Origin: Atrina japonica
Lineage: Eukaryota; Mollusca; Bivalvia; Pterioida; Pinnidae
Assembly (NCBI GenBank): GCA_030159075.1
Contig: BROG01000529.1
Location: 124,001 to 188,000, forward strand
Direction: 5' to 3'
Length of the DNA stretch: 64,000 bases
A program made the translations under genes and the position numbers. This document shows positions 1 to 15,200 of this stretch, piece by piece; the stretch's first letter is position 1, and each line of letters opens with the position of its first letter. The notes under the pieces were generated by a model that was given only the letters and a program-made list of their open reading frames with translations, ran no database searches and was not told the DNA's origin.

Positions 1-167
1 CATTCCAAGTTTGTATTTTATTCCGCTTGTTTTTTTTTTAATTTAATACTTTTTCAAATTGTCTGTTTCAAAAAGCACATGGCAAGAAATGGGTATTTTG
101 CATATTGTTTGTGTCTTTGTGAAGTGTTTATTAATTAAAAAATTCATTGACCTTTTTTATGTTTCAG

Positions 168-257
168 TGTGAAAATGAGAGTGCCAGACTGGACACCTTC
201 TTGGACATACCTCTTGTTATTCGTCCGTTTGGACTAAACATAACATACGGAAGTGTT
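168..257 (+). CDS. USP47: USP47 exon a (zinc ribbon, first half)
   Basis: Acceptor TTTCAG at 162-167, donor GTGAGT at 258. Thirty codons, phase 0 to 0, reading [20 protein letters not shown] and onward. The first Cys is probably the second Cys of a CxxC pair begun in the previous, unseen exon. First USP47 exon visible in the window. Confidence 0.93.
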
Positions 258-3200
258 GTGAGTACATAAACTGCTGCTTTTTGGCATGAGAAAATGTGGC
301 ATCACAAATGTGGCATACATAAATATCCTCACACATTGTGTTTATTGAACAATATACAGTTATCTCAATTAAAAGAAGGCTTGTAGAAATATTATTCAAT
401 TTTCTCAATAATTTTTGTCTGTTAACTCATCGATCCCTGAAAAACAATGGACTCATCTGTAAATCAAAGATTTAGGCCAGTCCAAATGTGTCTTTAGGGG
501 TGTATGAGTGAAATTGCTCTGACACATATGAACATTGATCATATTGCAGGAGGAAGCATTGAAAGCTTTTGTTGAACCAGAGACACTGTGCGACAACAAC
601 CAGTACTTCTGTGAGAAATGTAATAAAAAGTGTGACGCTCATAAGGTAAGATACAGCAATGTAATTGTTGATTTACAAGCAAAATAGATAGGTAATGGTT
701 GATTTAAAAAGTAAAGTGGTAAGATAATTGTTGATATACATGTAAGGTATTTTTATAAATTCTATTTTGACGAAGAAATTCGCAATAAATAATTGTTGCT
801 TAAGATACATGGGGAATAGTTTTACAAACTAATTTCAAATGTTCATTTTCTAAGTTCACATAGGTTAGCTGTTATGATTCCTTGCTTTCTACTGTAGCGT
901 GCAATGATTTAAAATGTTTTGTCAAATAGTATGGTCTTTTCTTATGTCATAGGCCAGTTTATTTTGCTCTGTAGTGTTGGTACGGTTAAGAATGCTTAAT
1001 AAATATCTTTTTGAAAAGTTTTGAGCCAAAGTTGAGGACTGAGGTGACAGCTAACACACCTTTTGGCTTCGTGTTTTATATAAATAAAGAGAATTTACAG
1101 TTACATGTATGCAGGTGTCCAGATAGTGTGTTGTTTAGCACACTCCTTTCTACCAATGCAACCCAGGTTGGACCCTCTGATTGGTCAGCGGAGTATTTGT
1201 TACCCTCTGATTGGTCAGCGGAGTATTTGGGAAGGAATGATAGTCACTAGTTCAGACACGTGGGTTTCCTCCCACACCAAACACCTACTCACACCAGCAT
1301 CGAAGTCGACGAGTTCCATCAAACTGTTCAACATTGTATAAAAAATAAAGTTCATCATACATGTTCAAATGTACTCTGAATTCCTTGTCTAGTTGGTAGG
1401 ATTGTATGAAAAGCCTAGAATAAAAATTAGAGTTCAATTAAATGTAATAGGTAACAGAATTTGATTTTAGATTAATTTGTTTTCTATTTACAGGGTTTAA
1501 AATTCATAACATTTCCGTACCTCCTAACCTTACAGCTGAAAAGATTTGATTTTGATTATGAAACAATGCATCGGATTAAACTTAATGACAGGTAAAAAAT
1601 TTACGTTTTTCAATGACATTATGTTGTTCAGGTTGGGTATTATCTTTTGTAAAGTGATTCCTGACATTTTGCGTGTTGCATGATAAAGGTTTACTGATTG
1701 TAGCTTTTCTGAAATAATATTTACGGCCAAACCAAGTAGTCATTATAGACAGGTGGCCATTTTATAAAGAGGTTTATTCATTGTAAAGAAGTGAACAAAG
1801 GCTATGTTTATATGGCCTTTAAAGGCAGGTGCCCTTTATACAGTTTAATGCAAGTTTGACTGTTCTCACAATGATTTAGTGTTAGAGTGTTTAACTTGCA
1901 GGGGGAAGGTCCAGGGTTCAATTACATGTATCAGGTTTTATCCAAGGTTTTTTTTGTTTTTTTGTTCCTTGAAAGAAAGGGTAGTGACTTTTTCTTTGGC
2001 AAGTGTTCAGCATAAGAAAATGGAAGCCATGGGTCTTTTAAATGAGATTTAAAACTGTATGTATGAAACAGAAAATAACCCTTATTCCATTGGTGCTGCT
2101 CCAAAGTACAGGTCACAGCTTGTGTCACAATATTATCGTGGTACTTGATAAAGACGAAACCTCAACATAGCGGCTTCTGGTCCCAGGTTTAAGGGTAAGG
2201 AGAAAACAAATTGTGACTAAAGTTATCCTGATACCCCCTGGGATGTGTTGGCGGGGCCAAAACTGCCAAAAAATAACATTTCTTCTTTACCTGTGCACTT
2301 TAAGTATCAAAACCGAATACATGGCTTTAAAGAGGATAAAGCCCCCTACCAAAGTTGTGACGTTTATGACCCATGGAGGAAGGATTCAGGGTCTGGTCTT
2401 TTTGTGTTGTCTTTTTACGAAAATATTTTTGACAAAGATTTTGTCATTATCTTTCATATTAACAAAAGTTTATTTTATACTTGATCTGTTTAGAAATAAT
2501 ACTTTTTCATAACCACTCTATCAGAGTTACCGCTTTTTGATCACGCTTGTGTCGCAGCAAACAAAAATACCACAAATCTCATGAGATTAGGGGGACAACT
2601 TGGCAATGTGTAAATGGAAATCAAGTACTGGTAGCTTGATAAATGGTGGTCAAATATGCCCGTGAGACACTGCATCACAGCAGACTTCACCTCGGATAGC
2701 AGAAAAGACAAAGATATTCAAATGATAAATTCCTTTGGACTTAAATTATTCATCTATGGTAATATGTATTCGCCACCATGCTCATTTGTTTACAAGTTGT
2801 CCCAGGAGGCACTACTAAACGCTCCTTTAATTTGAAGAGTTCCACTAATGGAAATAAAAAGTAATGGTATTAGTGAATTTGTTAAATGGGCCTAATTGGT
2901 AATCATAAGTACCACAAATGACATGATACATTGAAGATATTAGTTCTCTAGATCAGCAGATCGTTCTCCTGCCAGTAGCTGGCTTAAACTCTCTTATAAA
3001 TACAGACTTTTTACAAAAATTCCTGGTTTCTGTATTCTCATTTTATCATTCATGACTTTTGTCAAGAAAACTTCAGGGTTGTGAGAAGTTTATTGTTGAT
3101 GATTTAAAAAAAATATTTTTTCAATTTTTTTTTTTTTTTGCAGAATGAGTTTTACCGATGTTTTAAATTTAAACCACTTGGTTGAGACTGACAAATCAGA

Positions 3201-6200
3201 GATCGGTATGAACACAGATGAAAAAGCAACAAATGGCCCTGTGGAAGATAGTAGTGATGAAGGTATCTATTAACATTAAATCTACAAAATGTTACTTCGT
3301 CTGGGGAGCCCGGGGCTGATGTCATTGCCTTGGCATCCAGAGAAGATTAATTGAGCTCAGGTCCCAGCACCATAAAACTTGAGAATTTACTTAAGTCTGA
3401 GAATATTCTCTACTTGGCCTGCTCAGCCAATCAGATTTAGGGATTTGCCAAAGTTGAGTAAAAGATTTTAGACTTATGTAATTATTACGTTTTAAGGTTC
3501 TTCTACCTGCTTCTACTGTACATGTATCAACTGAACTTGCATGGCATATACAGTGTAATGTTGTTATGTCGAAATCTGAAGAATTGAAATTCCGAATATG
3601 TCAGTGTTCAAAGACTGGTCCGGATTTCCATGGATATGAAAATGTATCAATTAAAAATTTTACTTATCTCAAATTCTGGATATCTCGAAATAATAGGGGC
3701 AGTCCGGTGGGTTTTGATATAATGAGATTCCTCTGTATATTTTACGATTCTTAGCACATGCAACTGTAAATCCGGTTTTATTCATTAGAATTTTATTTAT
3801 CTGTAATTTTGCAAGAGCTCATGCTCGCGAAAATAAAATAATTGTGTAATGAAGTATGATAATTGTATGACGAGATGTGCATACGAAATCGCGAGAATTT
3901 TATCTCGCGAATAAATCTAGAACTTGTATATCGCGAAAATAAAGTCCCACGAAAATTTATGGATTTACAGTATGCTTCAGGTGTTAAACCCATCATATAT
4001 GTTTTGCTGAAATGACCCTATTTTGGACTTTTAAGTCTATTTTCAATGCTGTGATTAAGAAGATTTGTTAAGGATGGAATAAACTTGCTTCTTGCTACCA
4101 TTGGTTTTTATTCTGATCTAGGTGACCATTAAGACTGTTTTTGCTGCTTTAAAATATTTCTCAGAATATATTTAGAATTTTTAAAAGTTCATGTTACAGA
4201 AATTGGCATACTTTTTTTTCTCGCTTGTTCTTGTTAATAACTGTGATGGCAATCGAATTAGACAAAGAAAAAAATAAAATTGGCAAATGAATTTTTAATA
4301 TTAGCATTACTCTCTTACAACTTAAAGCCTAACAAACAGTTTGTACAGTAATGGGTAGATGTGTGTAGTATTGGTGAGTATTCTATGGAAGTGTCATTAT
4401 GTTTGATCTGCTGCAGGTATTGATGAAGGCATAGAAGTTGAGAACTTCGCCTCTGGTGCATCCTCAGACACTTCAAGTTTGTCCAGTGAGGCAGTGGCCA
4501 ATGACAGAAATGCTAAAGATCTTGGAGCAAAGGTACATCTTTCAACAGGACATGTTAAATGTTTGGTACCCAGACCTTTTTCTGTTAATTTTGGGAAAAT
4601 GCCATTGGCAACACAATTGGGAATTTTAACGTGAATTTGTTTCATATTGCGAAAATTTATGAGCACACATGGAAATCTAAATGCATTTTTTAAATGTATT
4701 TCCCCTTACATTTTTTTTTTTATTAAGGTCATGAGCTCAAATTGGGAATTTTTTCATCAAGTTGGGGGGAAAATACATTCATTTTGCACTGGGAATGGGC
4801 CAAATTTCTGCCCTGTGGATACTATAGAAAAAGCCCTGGTACCTGATAATGATGAGGTTGGGGAAAGCAAAAATGCCTATCTTCTATCTCGAGGGATCCT
4901 GAATAATTTGCACTACATTTCTCTATAAATATCAATCTCAGTAATATAGTGAAATTAGCTTTGACATTCATCACATGTTTTTCACCTCGTTTCTACATCT
5001 TATACAGGTTCAACAATCATAAGAATTTCCATCTTGTCCTGCAGGACAAGTAGTATTGAAGTCTACTTGTTTAAATGCAAAAAGTACTGGTCCAAAAATC
5101 AAATGTATCATTTGCTTTGTGTTTAAACATGTAATATTTATCGAATCAGTTTTTTGTCGTCAACAATTTAATTTGTCCTGTCAGACATTTACTTGTCCAG
5201 CAGCAAAATGGACTTGTCCCAGAGGATCAGACAAATGTGATTGTTGAACCCTGTTATAATTTCTGGAAATTAGAGCTCTGTTTACCAGGATAATTACTCT
5301 GGCTCTCAAAGAGACTAGATTGAAAAATTACAAATATTTGTTCTGACAGAATTGTTTACAGGATATTAATTATGTGATTTTGTATCCATTGTCTCTGTCT
5401 GCTTAAGCATCTTATTTTCTTTTAGGGTCCATATGTATATGAACTGTTTTCCATTATGGTGCATTCTGGGAGCGCGGCTGGTGGTCATTACTATGCTTAC
5501 ATCAAGTAAGTTACTATAGTTACTGATGTAAACTCTTTAACCATAAGTGATAGGCAAGTTTTGCCTGTTATGATATTGGCAAAATCATGTGGTCCTAATC
5601 AGACTGCTGTACAAAATTCTTCATTACGTATCAGACTGGCGTGCAAAAATCCATATTTCTTGTACGTATTATGGAAGCCTCTTTCAACCAAATATGCTTA
5701 CATCAAGTAAGTTACTATAATTTCTGATGTAAACTCTTTAATCGTAAGTGATATGCAAGTTTTGCCTGTTACGATATTGGCAAAATCATGTGGTCCAAAT
5801 CAGACTGCTGTACAAAATTCTGCATTACGTATCAAACTGGCCTGCAAAAATCCATATTTCTGGTACGTATATTCAATACTTCATATTGAAATTTAATCAG
5901 TCTTTCAGTGAATCATAATCATTGTTTGTAATGCAAATTGTACAGTAAAACCTGCTATAGCGGCCACCTCTATATAAGGATTACCTGTCTATAAAGGCCA
6001 GTATTTTCAAGTCCCTTGACTGCATACTTCAACTAAATTGAACCTGTGTATAAGGTCACCTGCACATAAAGGTCAATATTTTCTGGTCCCTTGGGTGACC
6101 CCTATATACAGGTTTCACTGTACATTGTTAAAGGTGCAATACATGTAGCTGTGTTTTTTCCAAAAAAAATTCTTTCTTATTTTACTACTTAGGGTGACAA

Positions 6201-9200
6201 AAAAGAGATAAACATTCTTAAATCTGTATACATTTTGTGAAAATTGCTTGATAAACCCAGTTTAGCAATTCTTCACTTGCAATCAATCAGTTCAATCTTA
6301 CTATTTGTATATGCATGCCACACTATGCCTGACCTCATTTTCACAAAATATATGGGAATATAAGATTTGTTATGGTTGTGTATAGCTCTTATTTATTATT
6401 GTACATTAAGTACAAGTAGTAAAAGTAGGAAAAATGGAAATAATTCTTTTTTTGGTAAACACAGCTAATGCCTCTTTAATTAAGGTAAATTATTGAAGTG
6501 TTTTTTGATAAATATATTATAACGTACTAGCAGTAAAGTTTGTATTTCCTATCATATCTAGCCAAAGGTTCAATATCTGAAGGAGGATTTTTTTCTCAAA
6601 TCACAGACCTGATTAATGACAATAATATTTTTGCAATAAAAACCAACCCATAAGCCAGTATTTCAAAGGCAAGGGATTGTCTGAGAACCATAATTATTTT
6701 TTATTAAGCCAAATAGGTCTGTCCACGTACAATCGTGTAGACTAATTATTGTATATTTTCTGTCACAGATCATTCAAAGATGGACAGTGGTATAGTTTTA
6801 ATGATCAACATGTATGCAAGGTAAGATTAGATAAATTGATCTTTCATCTGGCCAGGACAAACTGTCTGGAGAGCTTATGTCATGCTTCCACAGTGTCTTC
6901 TTCGGTGACTGTGGACAAAAACTGTTACCTGGGCTATATCTTTTAAACCATGAGGGACAGGGCTTTGATATTTCACATATAAATTTCTTATGATCAGAGC
7001 GTTCATTTGGTACCTTGACATTGGACTTTAAACTACTTTAAAAAAAATTAACCTTGGCTATATCTTTTAAGCCATGAGTAGTAGGGCGGGAATTATTTCA
7101 GTCGGACTGGTTTTATTTGGAGTTGGTTAGGATTGGTCAAACAAACAAAATTTTAATTCAGGCCTAAATACAAATTACAATGTATTGTTTTGGGATATAC
7201 AGTGTTTTCCATATTGTTGCACAGATTACATACGAAGAAATCACGAAGACCTACGGGGGATCAAATGCAGTTCGAGGATACTATTCTGCTGCGTATTCCA
7301 GGTGAGATGTGAAACTCATTTTGTGTGTATTCGTAAGTCTTGTAATAGTTTCAGTATTATGAAATTCGATTTAATTTAAAGATGCTATGGTGTATTTATG
7401 CGTAATTTAGGAAAGTGTACAGATTAACTGACAGGCCTGAATTTATTTTATTAGGGACTCTTGATTCTCTTCCATCTTTGCTACCTGTGGTGTTTTATCA
7501 TCAACTTTATTGTGGCATCAGTGAATCATTGATGCATACTTTCTTATCAAACTATTAGGTCCTCCCATCCCTACCCCACCACTCCCTTTAAAATAGAGTA
7601 TTATTGGATTCATCAACTCGGAGGACAAGATAAAGGACCACACACATCTACTTTACCTGGTATTGTATATCTGGAAATATTCGTTCCCGTATAGTTTTCG
7701 CGCCATTCTCGTCCTTAGATGAGAAGGCGAATTTAAAATGAAAGCGAAATTTAGAAGCTTACCTATTGAAGCACAGAGATATATGCCATGTAATGAGGCT
7801 AATGTGATTAAGGGCAAATTGAAGATGGGGTGAACATGTATTTTGTTATAAAAGGCGAAAAATAACCGGGGCGAAAATTTCCAGTTATACAGTAATTCTC
7901 ATACACTAAATTAGATGACAGATTTGAGTTGAGATTGATAGAATTATTGAATAATTGAGATTTTGTTTTTTGAGTCACTTATCATTAAAGAGTCATTAGC
8001 TAATGTACTGTCATCAAAATGGATGATTTCTGTCTGTGCGAGGAAACTTGATGTCCATATGAAAAATTTGATAATGATCCTGTACAAAAAGACGACCCCT
8101 TAAGCTACACGGTAAATATTTATAACAGAAAATAAACATTTTATGCATATATTTCTACTAATTGTAATTAAAGTAATAATGTAATAATATCTTGTATTTC
8201 AGTTCCACCAATGCTTATATGTTGATGTACAGACAAATAGACAAAGACGGAAATGTTGGTAAGATTAATGGAATCTTACATTGGTGTGTGATTTGGATAA
8301 GGAAATCTCCACTGGAGTGGTAAGAATCTGGTTGCCCAATCCAAATGTTTCCCGAGAATTGGACTTTCAGATTTTATCACGAGGGTTGAGATTTCCCTTT
8401 TCCACTCAACACATGTTTCCATGTTTGATTATTTTTCTCCCAAGATTCAAGCACATGTTTATACACAAAAATAAAATCTGATGAAATCTGTAATGCACTG
8501 TAATCTCATCACGTCCTTTGTTATAAAATTATGTTGGGACATATATATAGTGTGTTTATCTTGACTACAACCTGGGGTGTGGACAGAGAAATTCTGGCTT
8601 GGCAAAATGGTAGATACGCCTGTCCAAGGTGGTGGAATGTATATAGATATCAATATACAGCTGAACTTCAGTGACTCAAATTCAATGAGTCATGTTTTTT
8701 TATGTTTCAAACTGCTGACAAAGTCCCTAATAATTTTGTAATTTAGCACTACTTATAAACAATTTATATTATGAACTTTTATCTGTAGAATTTCTCAGTG
8801 TTTTGAATAAATTTGTGAACTCTTTTTTATAAAACATAAAAAAATCCCTCGAAAAATTTGGAAGTCAAAATTTACATGTATACGATATAGCCCCTTGATA
8901 ACTTTTCTTTCTCTCATAAACACTCAATGTTTTAATAAACGACAATGTAGAAAATTTTCAGCATTAATTATAAATGATCATGACCTTATGTATTCTCAAA
9001 CCATTTACCCCTAAAGACACATTTGGACTTGTCCAAGTCATTGATTTACAGAAGAGTCAAATGCTTTTCAGAGGTCGATGAGATAAATAAGTTGTCTCTC
9101 TTCTGACACGGTTTCTTGGACACATGTAATTTGGTGCCAGCGTAGATTTTGTGTAACTGATGTGGGAAATTTTATTATTCTTTTTATAGATTTCATACAA

Positions 9201-12200
9201 CCAGAAGACTTTCCAGAACATTTAAAAAGACAACTACAGCAAGTTAAGGAAAAGGAAGAGGCTGAAAGGCGACAAAAAGAGTTAGATAAATCTACTTGCA
9301 AGGTGAAACACGAAATCCAAATAAAAGAATTTTAATGTCTGTTAATGTTTAAGCCTCAGTCACGGGCTTTTAAACTATGCGTCCTCTGCGTTTTTCGCCG
9401 TAGGTGAGAGTCGAAGAGGTCGTGGTGACAGAAAAAAAAGGTAAGAGTCAATTCTAAAGTTGGGAGTAAGAACGGCGTATGTTATTGGGAAAATCGCAGA
9501 GTTTGTTGGACGTGCTCAACAGCCATCATTCATGCTTACGGGCAGTCTGCATGTTTGAAATTCTGCAAGAAGGTCATGCGAGGCCCATGCATTCCTTGGC
9601 GTTTTCTGCCGTAAATACCCCGTAGAGTGGAAGTACGGCTGGTTGTGACTGGGGCTTAACATCTTCTATTGTATAATGGGTAAATCTGTCAACTTGAGTA
9701 CTAAAAGAACTGCTGAAAGAATATCTAGTTTCTGATATTTTCTGATTTGAAGTAGTAATCTACTGTACACCCAGAATTTTTCGCACCTGTTTGTTTTCGC
9801 CCTTTTATGACAGAAAACCTGTTCACCCCATCTTAAATTTGCCCTAAATCACAGTAGTCTCATGGATGACTTGTATGTTCATGCTTCCATTTTAGATTCG
9901 CCCTCTTATAAGGGCGAAAATGGCAAAAAAATTAAAAGGCAGAGAAAATTTCCAGTTATACAGTATCTGTCTCTGTAGTAAGTTGTGATGTTGGGCCAAT
10001 TTGTGTTGGATAGGGCTGGTGTTTGGTCTAACATCTGATGTAGTCGATGGGAAATTTTTCCTAATTTAATGAGTGGAGAACATGACACTTTAAACCTTGT
10101 AGTATCAGTGCGGGTTGGAGTCCAACTGGAACCTAAGCTTTTTGTGAGAATCTTTGCCAGTTTACTTGCGGAAGGCCGGTGGTTTCTTCCTAGGTACATT
10201 GTGACCGACTTTTCTCCTCCACCATTAAAACTGACTGCCATCATATAACTGAAAAAAATTGTTGAGTGTGGCATAAAACACCATTAAACAAAACAGAATG
10301 AAGGGCCATTTTGTATAATTGATGAAAAATGTACCACCGGTAAACCTTTACAATATTTTGCTTAATTTGTTAACATAATACATATAAAAATGTATGCGTG
10401 AAATAGTTATTCACGAAACAGTTTGTTTGTGTTTCAGTTGATGCATTCTTGTGTACATATACACCCATTTGTATGCAGAACAATAAAAATTCTTTTCAAA
10501 AGTATGTTACTTTGTTAAATGAACCCATTCACCCCTAAAGACACATTTGGACTGGTCTAAGTCATTGATTTACAAAAGAGTCAATTGTTTTTCAGGGGTT
10601 AATGAGTTTACATGCATTTCATGATTTTATGCAAATTTTAGTATATGTTAAAATTTCATGTTTTTATATTATTTCAAGCATTTGTGTTATACATTCTTCA
10701 TTTCAGATTAAAGTCTATTATTTCAACCCATTGCTAAAACGGCGTGTTGAACAAAAATTAGAAATCCATAAAGACAAAACTCTCGCTGATGCCACAGAAA
10801 CATGTCATAAGGTTTGTTTGTTCCTTTGTTGTTTTACATACCATGGTCAAGTGGCCAGAGCCTCGCACTTTTAAACTATAAAGGGATGGTAGAGAACATT
10901 ACATAACCAAGGATTTTCCACACTCTTTTGGGAATGGGTCCTGGATCTTTTGAATTGTGAATTTTAGTAACAAATTATTGAAATTGGGAAATCTAGAAAT
11001 ACACAAAACTATGTGAAAGTACAAGAATCTCTTCAAATTCATTGTCATTTGAATTCTATTGGGGAGGGGCCTGATTTCAGCCCCGTATGATAGGGTGGAA
11101 AATCCCTGTAACATCACATCAATCAACACATTGATGAATGAAATTTTACCTTATCTAGATTAACTCCAATAATTACAGCACTCTCTTATGACCAGGGTCC
11201 TCCAGAGGGCTTGAAAACAAAATGTCTATTAAACATGTCGGCCCAATTCAAATTGTATTAACCAAGTTATATCTAGATTGAAGCATCTTTTACTGTTAAA
11301 CAATTTAACCATCTGGCTGTCAATTTTTAGCGTCCTGACGTCTGGAAATAATTTTATGCAAATTACATTTAGCTCTTTGAAATGACCAATAAAACCAAAA
11401 TGTTTTTTTGTAGTATTTTGTTCATGCTGTCTTTGCCAATTCTAGCCTACATTATAATTTAAGGCATTTACATCTATGCATAATCATTGCTAGAATAAAA
11501 TGTCGGCTAAAATATATCAAATGTAAATATTTTCTTTATATTTTTAGTTGTTCAACTTGGATAAATCTATTTCGCTGGACTGCTGCAGACTTGTTAAGTT
11601 TGACGAATATCAAGATACGCTAGAGTGCTCTTTTGAAGTAGAAGATGACACAGTCATAGGCAAACTTTTAGGTGGTGTAAAGCAAGCATATAACTTTGAT
11701 TTACTGTTGGAAACCAAACGTCCAGATCAAGTGTTCCAAGAGTATAAACCAGGAGGTAAGCCTCTCACATTTGTAGGAATCACATATAACAAACTCCATC
11801 ATGGTTGCATGTTAATCACAAGGAGCCACTTCAGAGCCACAGGGATAGCTCCGCCGTGTGGCAAAGGCTATGAGTAGTCACATTAAATCATCTCTTATCG
11901 TATCGTATCTGTAGCAATCCAGTGTGACTGAAGCATGCTCAAGCAAGATATTCTGTTTGATAATTTGGGAATTTTATATGTTACAATATATCCTGCTGGA
12001 ATATCACATGCCCATTATCAACAGTCTGGTGCATTGTCATCTTAAGTGGATGTGACTTTCTTTGTTTTTTCAAGATTTAGAGAGGGTTTGGGCGTCATCG
12101 AATCAGTGGGTGTTACTGGACATTATTTTGATAGTCAAATTATGCAAATGTTGCTTATTAAGCCGAGTGGCATTAATGGAGGGTGTGTTTGATTGGAAAT

Positions 12201-15200
12201 ATTTGGCCATCCGATCACAGCCGGATACATGTTGGTGTTCTCGGGGTATCACTGGACACATGTAAATGAAATTGTTTATATTAACCATGGATGCATTTTG
12301 GTATTCTATAAGATAATTTTGAATCAGTTTGAGCATTTTAGCAGTTGTTAGATAAGTCACAGTAATCTTACCAATATATTTGGAGAATATTTCATTAGCT
12401 TGATGTCTTTGACACAATTGTAAATATAGAAGGACGGGGAATTTAGCATAACCACCCATAATAATCTTTTTAGTGTCGCATTCATGGACAATTGGATAAT
12501 GCCACATCTCCGTGACAAGTAAAAGTTAATGGGAAACGACATTTGTCTGTTAACCCCCAAATGTTTTTGTCAAATTTTAAACCATCATACAACCTTAGAT
12601 AATTTAAATAAGAGTCAGAATATGAATATTGACTTAGGTTATACTGGTAATGCCCGACACTCCCCCCTCCTCCCCCTACTTAGATTTTAGCTTTTGGATT
12701 CTGACTAAAAGCAGTTATGTTCTACCGTAGATTTTCATTTTTTTTCTGTATATGTTATCTGCAAACATCTGATGTAATGTCTCGGATATGATATTGCCGT
12801 ATAGTCAGTGATTTGATATTCCCAGTGCATCATAACATGGTTCTCTCCCTTAACCATTAAAAACTTTTCGCCATCATATTACTGAAAAATTGTTTAGTGT
12901 GACATGAACCACAACTCGGACACAATAGTGATGAGGTCCTTTTTTCTATAATTTCCACCAGGCCGATATTTGGCCCCATTCCCAGTGCAAAATAAATGTT
13001 TTTTCCCAATTTGATGAACAAAATTCCCATTTTGGTATAGAGACTGCAAATGTAGTGAAAAATGAAATTTATTCAGTGGGGAAAAAAATTCTATTGTATT
13101 TTGATTTACTTGTGTGCAAACTGTTTTTCTCAATTTGATACACATTCACAATAAAATTCACCAATGGCATTTTTTCCAAAATTGGCAGAAAAATATGTGC
13201 GATGCAATGTATCTGTAGCCACTTATTCCTTTGTTAATTTGTTACAGGTGTCACGGTGAAGGTGTACGTGGCTGACCTGGCCAGAGATTATATAGAGGAA
13301 CCTGTCAGTGTACGGGCTTATCATGTTAATACTGTCTCAGAGTTCAAAGATATCGTGTCAGAGGTAGGTACATTGTAATACTGTCTCAGTGTTCAAATAT
13401 ATCGTATCAGAGATAGGTACATTGAATTACTGTTGTGTTGAAATTCTGAATTGGTCAAAGGTGAACAGCTGGTCCTGAATTCTATGGATAGAGTAGTATG
13501 TCAATTATAAATTCTGGTTATCTCAAATTCCAGATATCTCATCCCAGGTTCTGTGAATTTTGAGATAACGAGAGGAACTAATATTCACTAATGTTGAAAG
13601 CTTAATATCCGGTAATGTATTAAATTCTGTTTCTCATATTTTTAAAAATCTTTTGCTACTATTGTTCTCCTACCGTTTAAACTGGGGGACTAAAGGTTTT
13701 TGTTTTCGTCCTTCATATTTGGCAATTACCAGATTACCTGGGGAAAACCTTGTAATTTGCCATTTCATACAAAAATCAACATTTATGTTCAGATAGGTAG
13801 AGGGTTGAAAACAACATATTCAAATACGTTTTAGTTCACTTATGTGGTCACAATATTAAGATTAGAACTGTCTGGGTACCACAGTGGTTTAACACACTCA
13901 CTTCTCACCAGTGTGACTCGAGATGGTATGATGGTTGCAAGCTCGGACACGTGGGTTTTGTTCCACAGCAATCACCCCCGCACGCCAACATCGGAGCCAA
14001 CGAGACATTTTATATAAGTTGCATTAACTTCAGTTTGTTAATTGTTGTAAAATAAATAAGGTTTACTTTAATATTAAAATTGTAATTTTGTAATTACAGG
14101 TTCTTAACATACCAAATACAGACATGAGATGTGTTTTGGAACGATTTCACAATGACCTGAAGCTACTGTCTGTGCCAAATAAAACATTGAAGGCTGAAGG
14201 TTTCTTCAAAAGTAATAAGGTAAATGATACATTTGTCAAGTACGTTTAGGTAAATTATTCTTAGATCTGAAGCAACAGCTGCACATAGGTGAACATTTAT
14301 AATTTTGTGTTCCTGCAATATATTTATAACAATTTTTTTCAGTAATGATTAGAAAGTGTTTATAAATTCTCAGGAATTATTTAAAAATAGAAATACATCC
14401 ATTTTATTATCAACACCCATATAAAGATTATTTGTGAGGTCATTTGTCCTTTTAAAAGTGCATATGTCACCTGAGATATAGCGATTTTACTTATTGATAA
14501 TTCAACATAAATTCGATCATAATGTTAATGCTTTCAGGTTTATGTTGAATGTGTCGGGGAAGGAAAAGATGAGAAAGTCAGTTTCCAAGATAGTCGTTTA
14601 TACAAATTACTAGACCGTCATCAAAACACCATCAGAATTCACGTGAACCTCCCACCTCAAAGTAAGTAATCTGCATGATTTTGTTTGTTTACAGCCATCA
14701 GTCTTACTGTTTACAGGTTTACCTCAAATGACAAACTGATTGTAATGACTTGTACAGTCAAAAATTGTCTATAAAGGCCACTCAACGGAAACACGCAGAA
14801 GTAGCCAGTATAGACAGGTTAACTTCGTAAAGAGATTTATTCTGTATAAAAAAAAAAGTTAAAGGTTTTGTTTGAATGGCCCTTATAGGCAAGTGGCCTT
14901 TAATACAAATTTGACTGTACTTTCACTTTGTTACTTAAAATGTATACTGCACATGCTGTAGCCCAGCTTATTTTCAGTCCTTTTTCTTGTGACAATCTTC
15001 ACTATAACTTGTACTTTCACTTTGTTACTTAAGACATGCTGCAGCTTGACTTACTTTCACTTTCTCTTTTGTGACATTCTTCACTATCACTGGTACTTTC
15101 ACTTTGTTACTTAAAATATACTGCAGCTGAATTTATTTTCTCTGTGTCCTTTTTCTTGTGACATTCTTCACTACAACTTGTACTTTCACTTTGTTAGCTT

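Noticed and set aside
9906..10274. 122-residue minus-strand frame
   Set aside because: Lies over a SINE-1 copy and MITE-A end; similar frames recur in other SINE-1 copies (for example 35230-35463 and 40192-40552), so it is repeat-derived.
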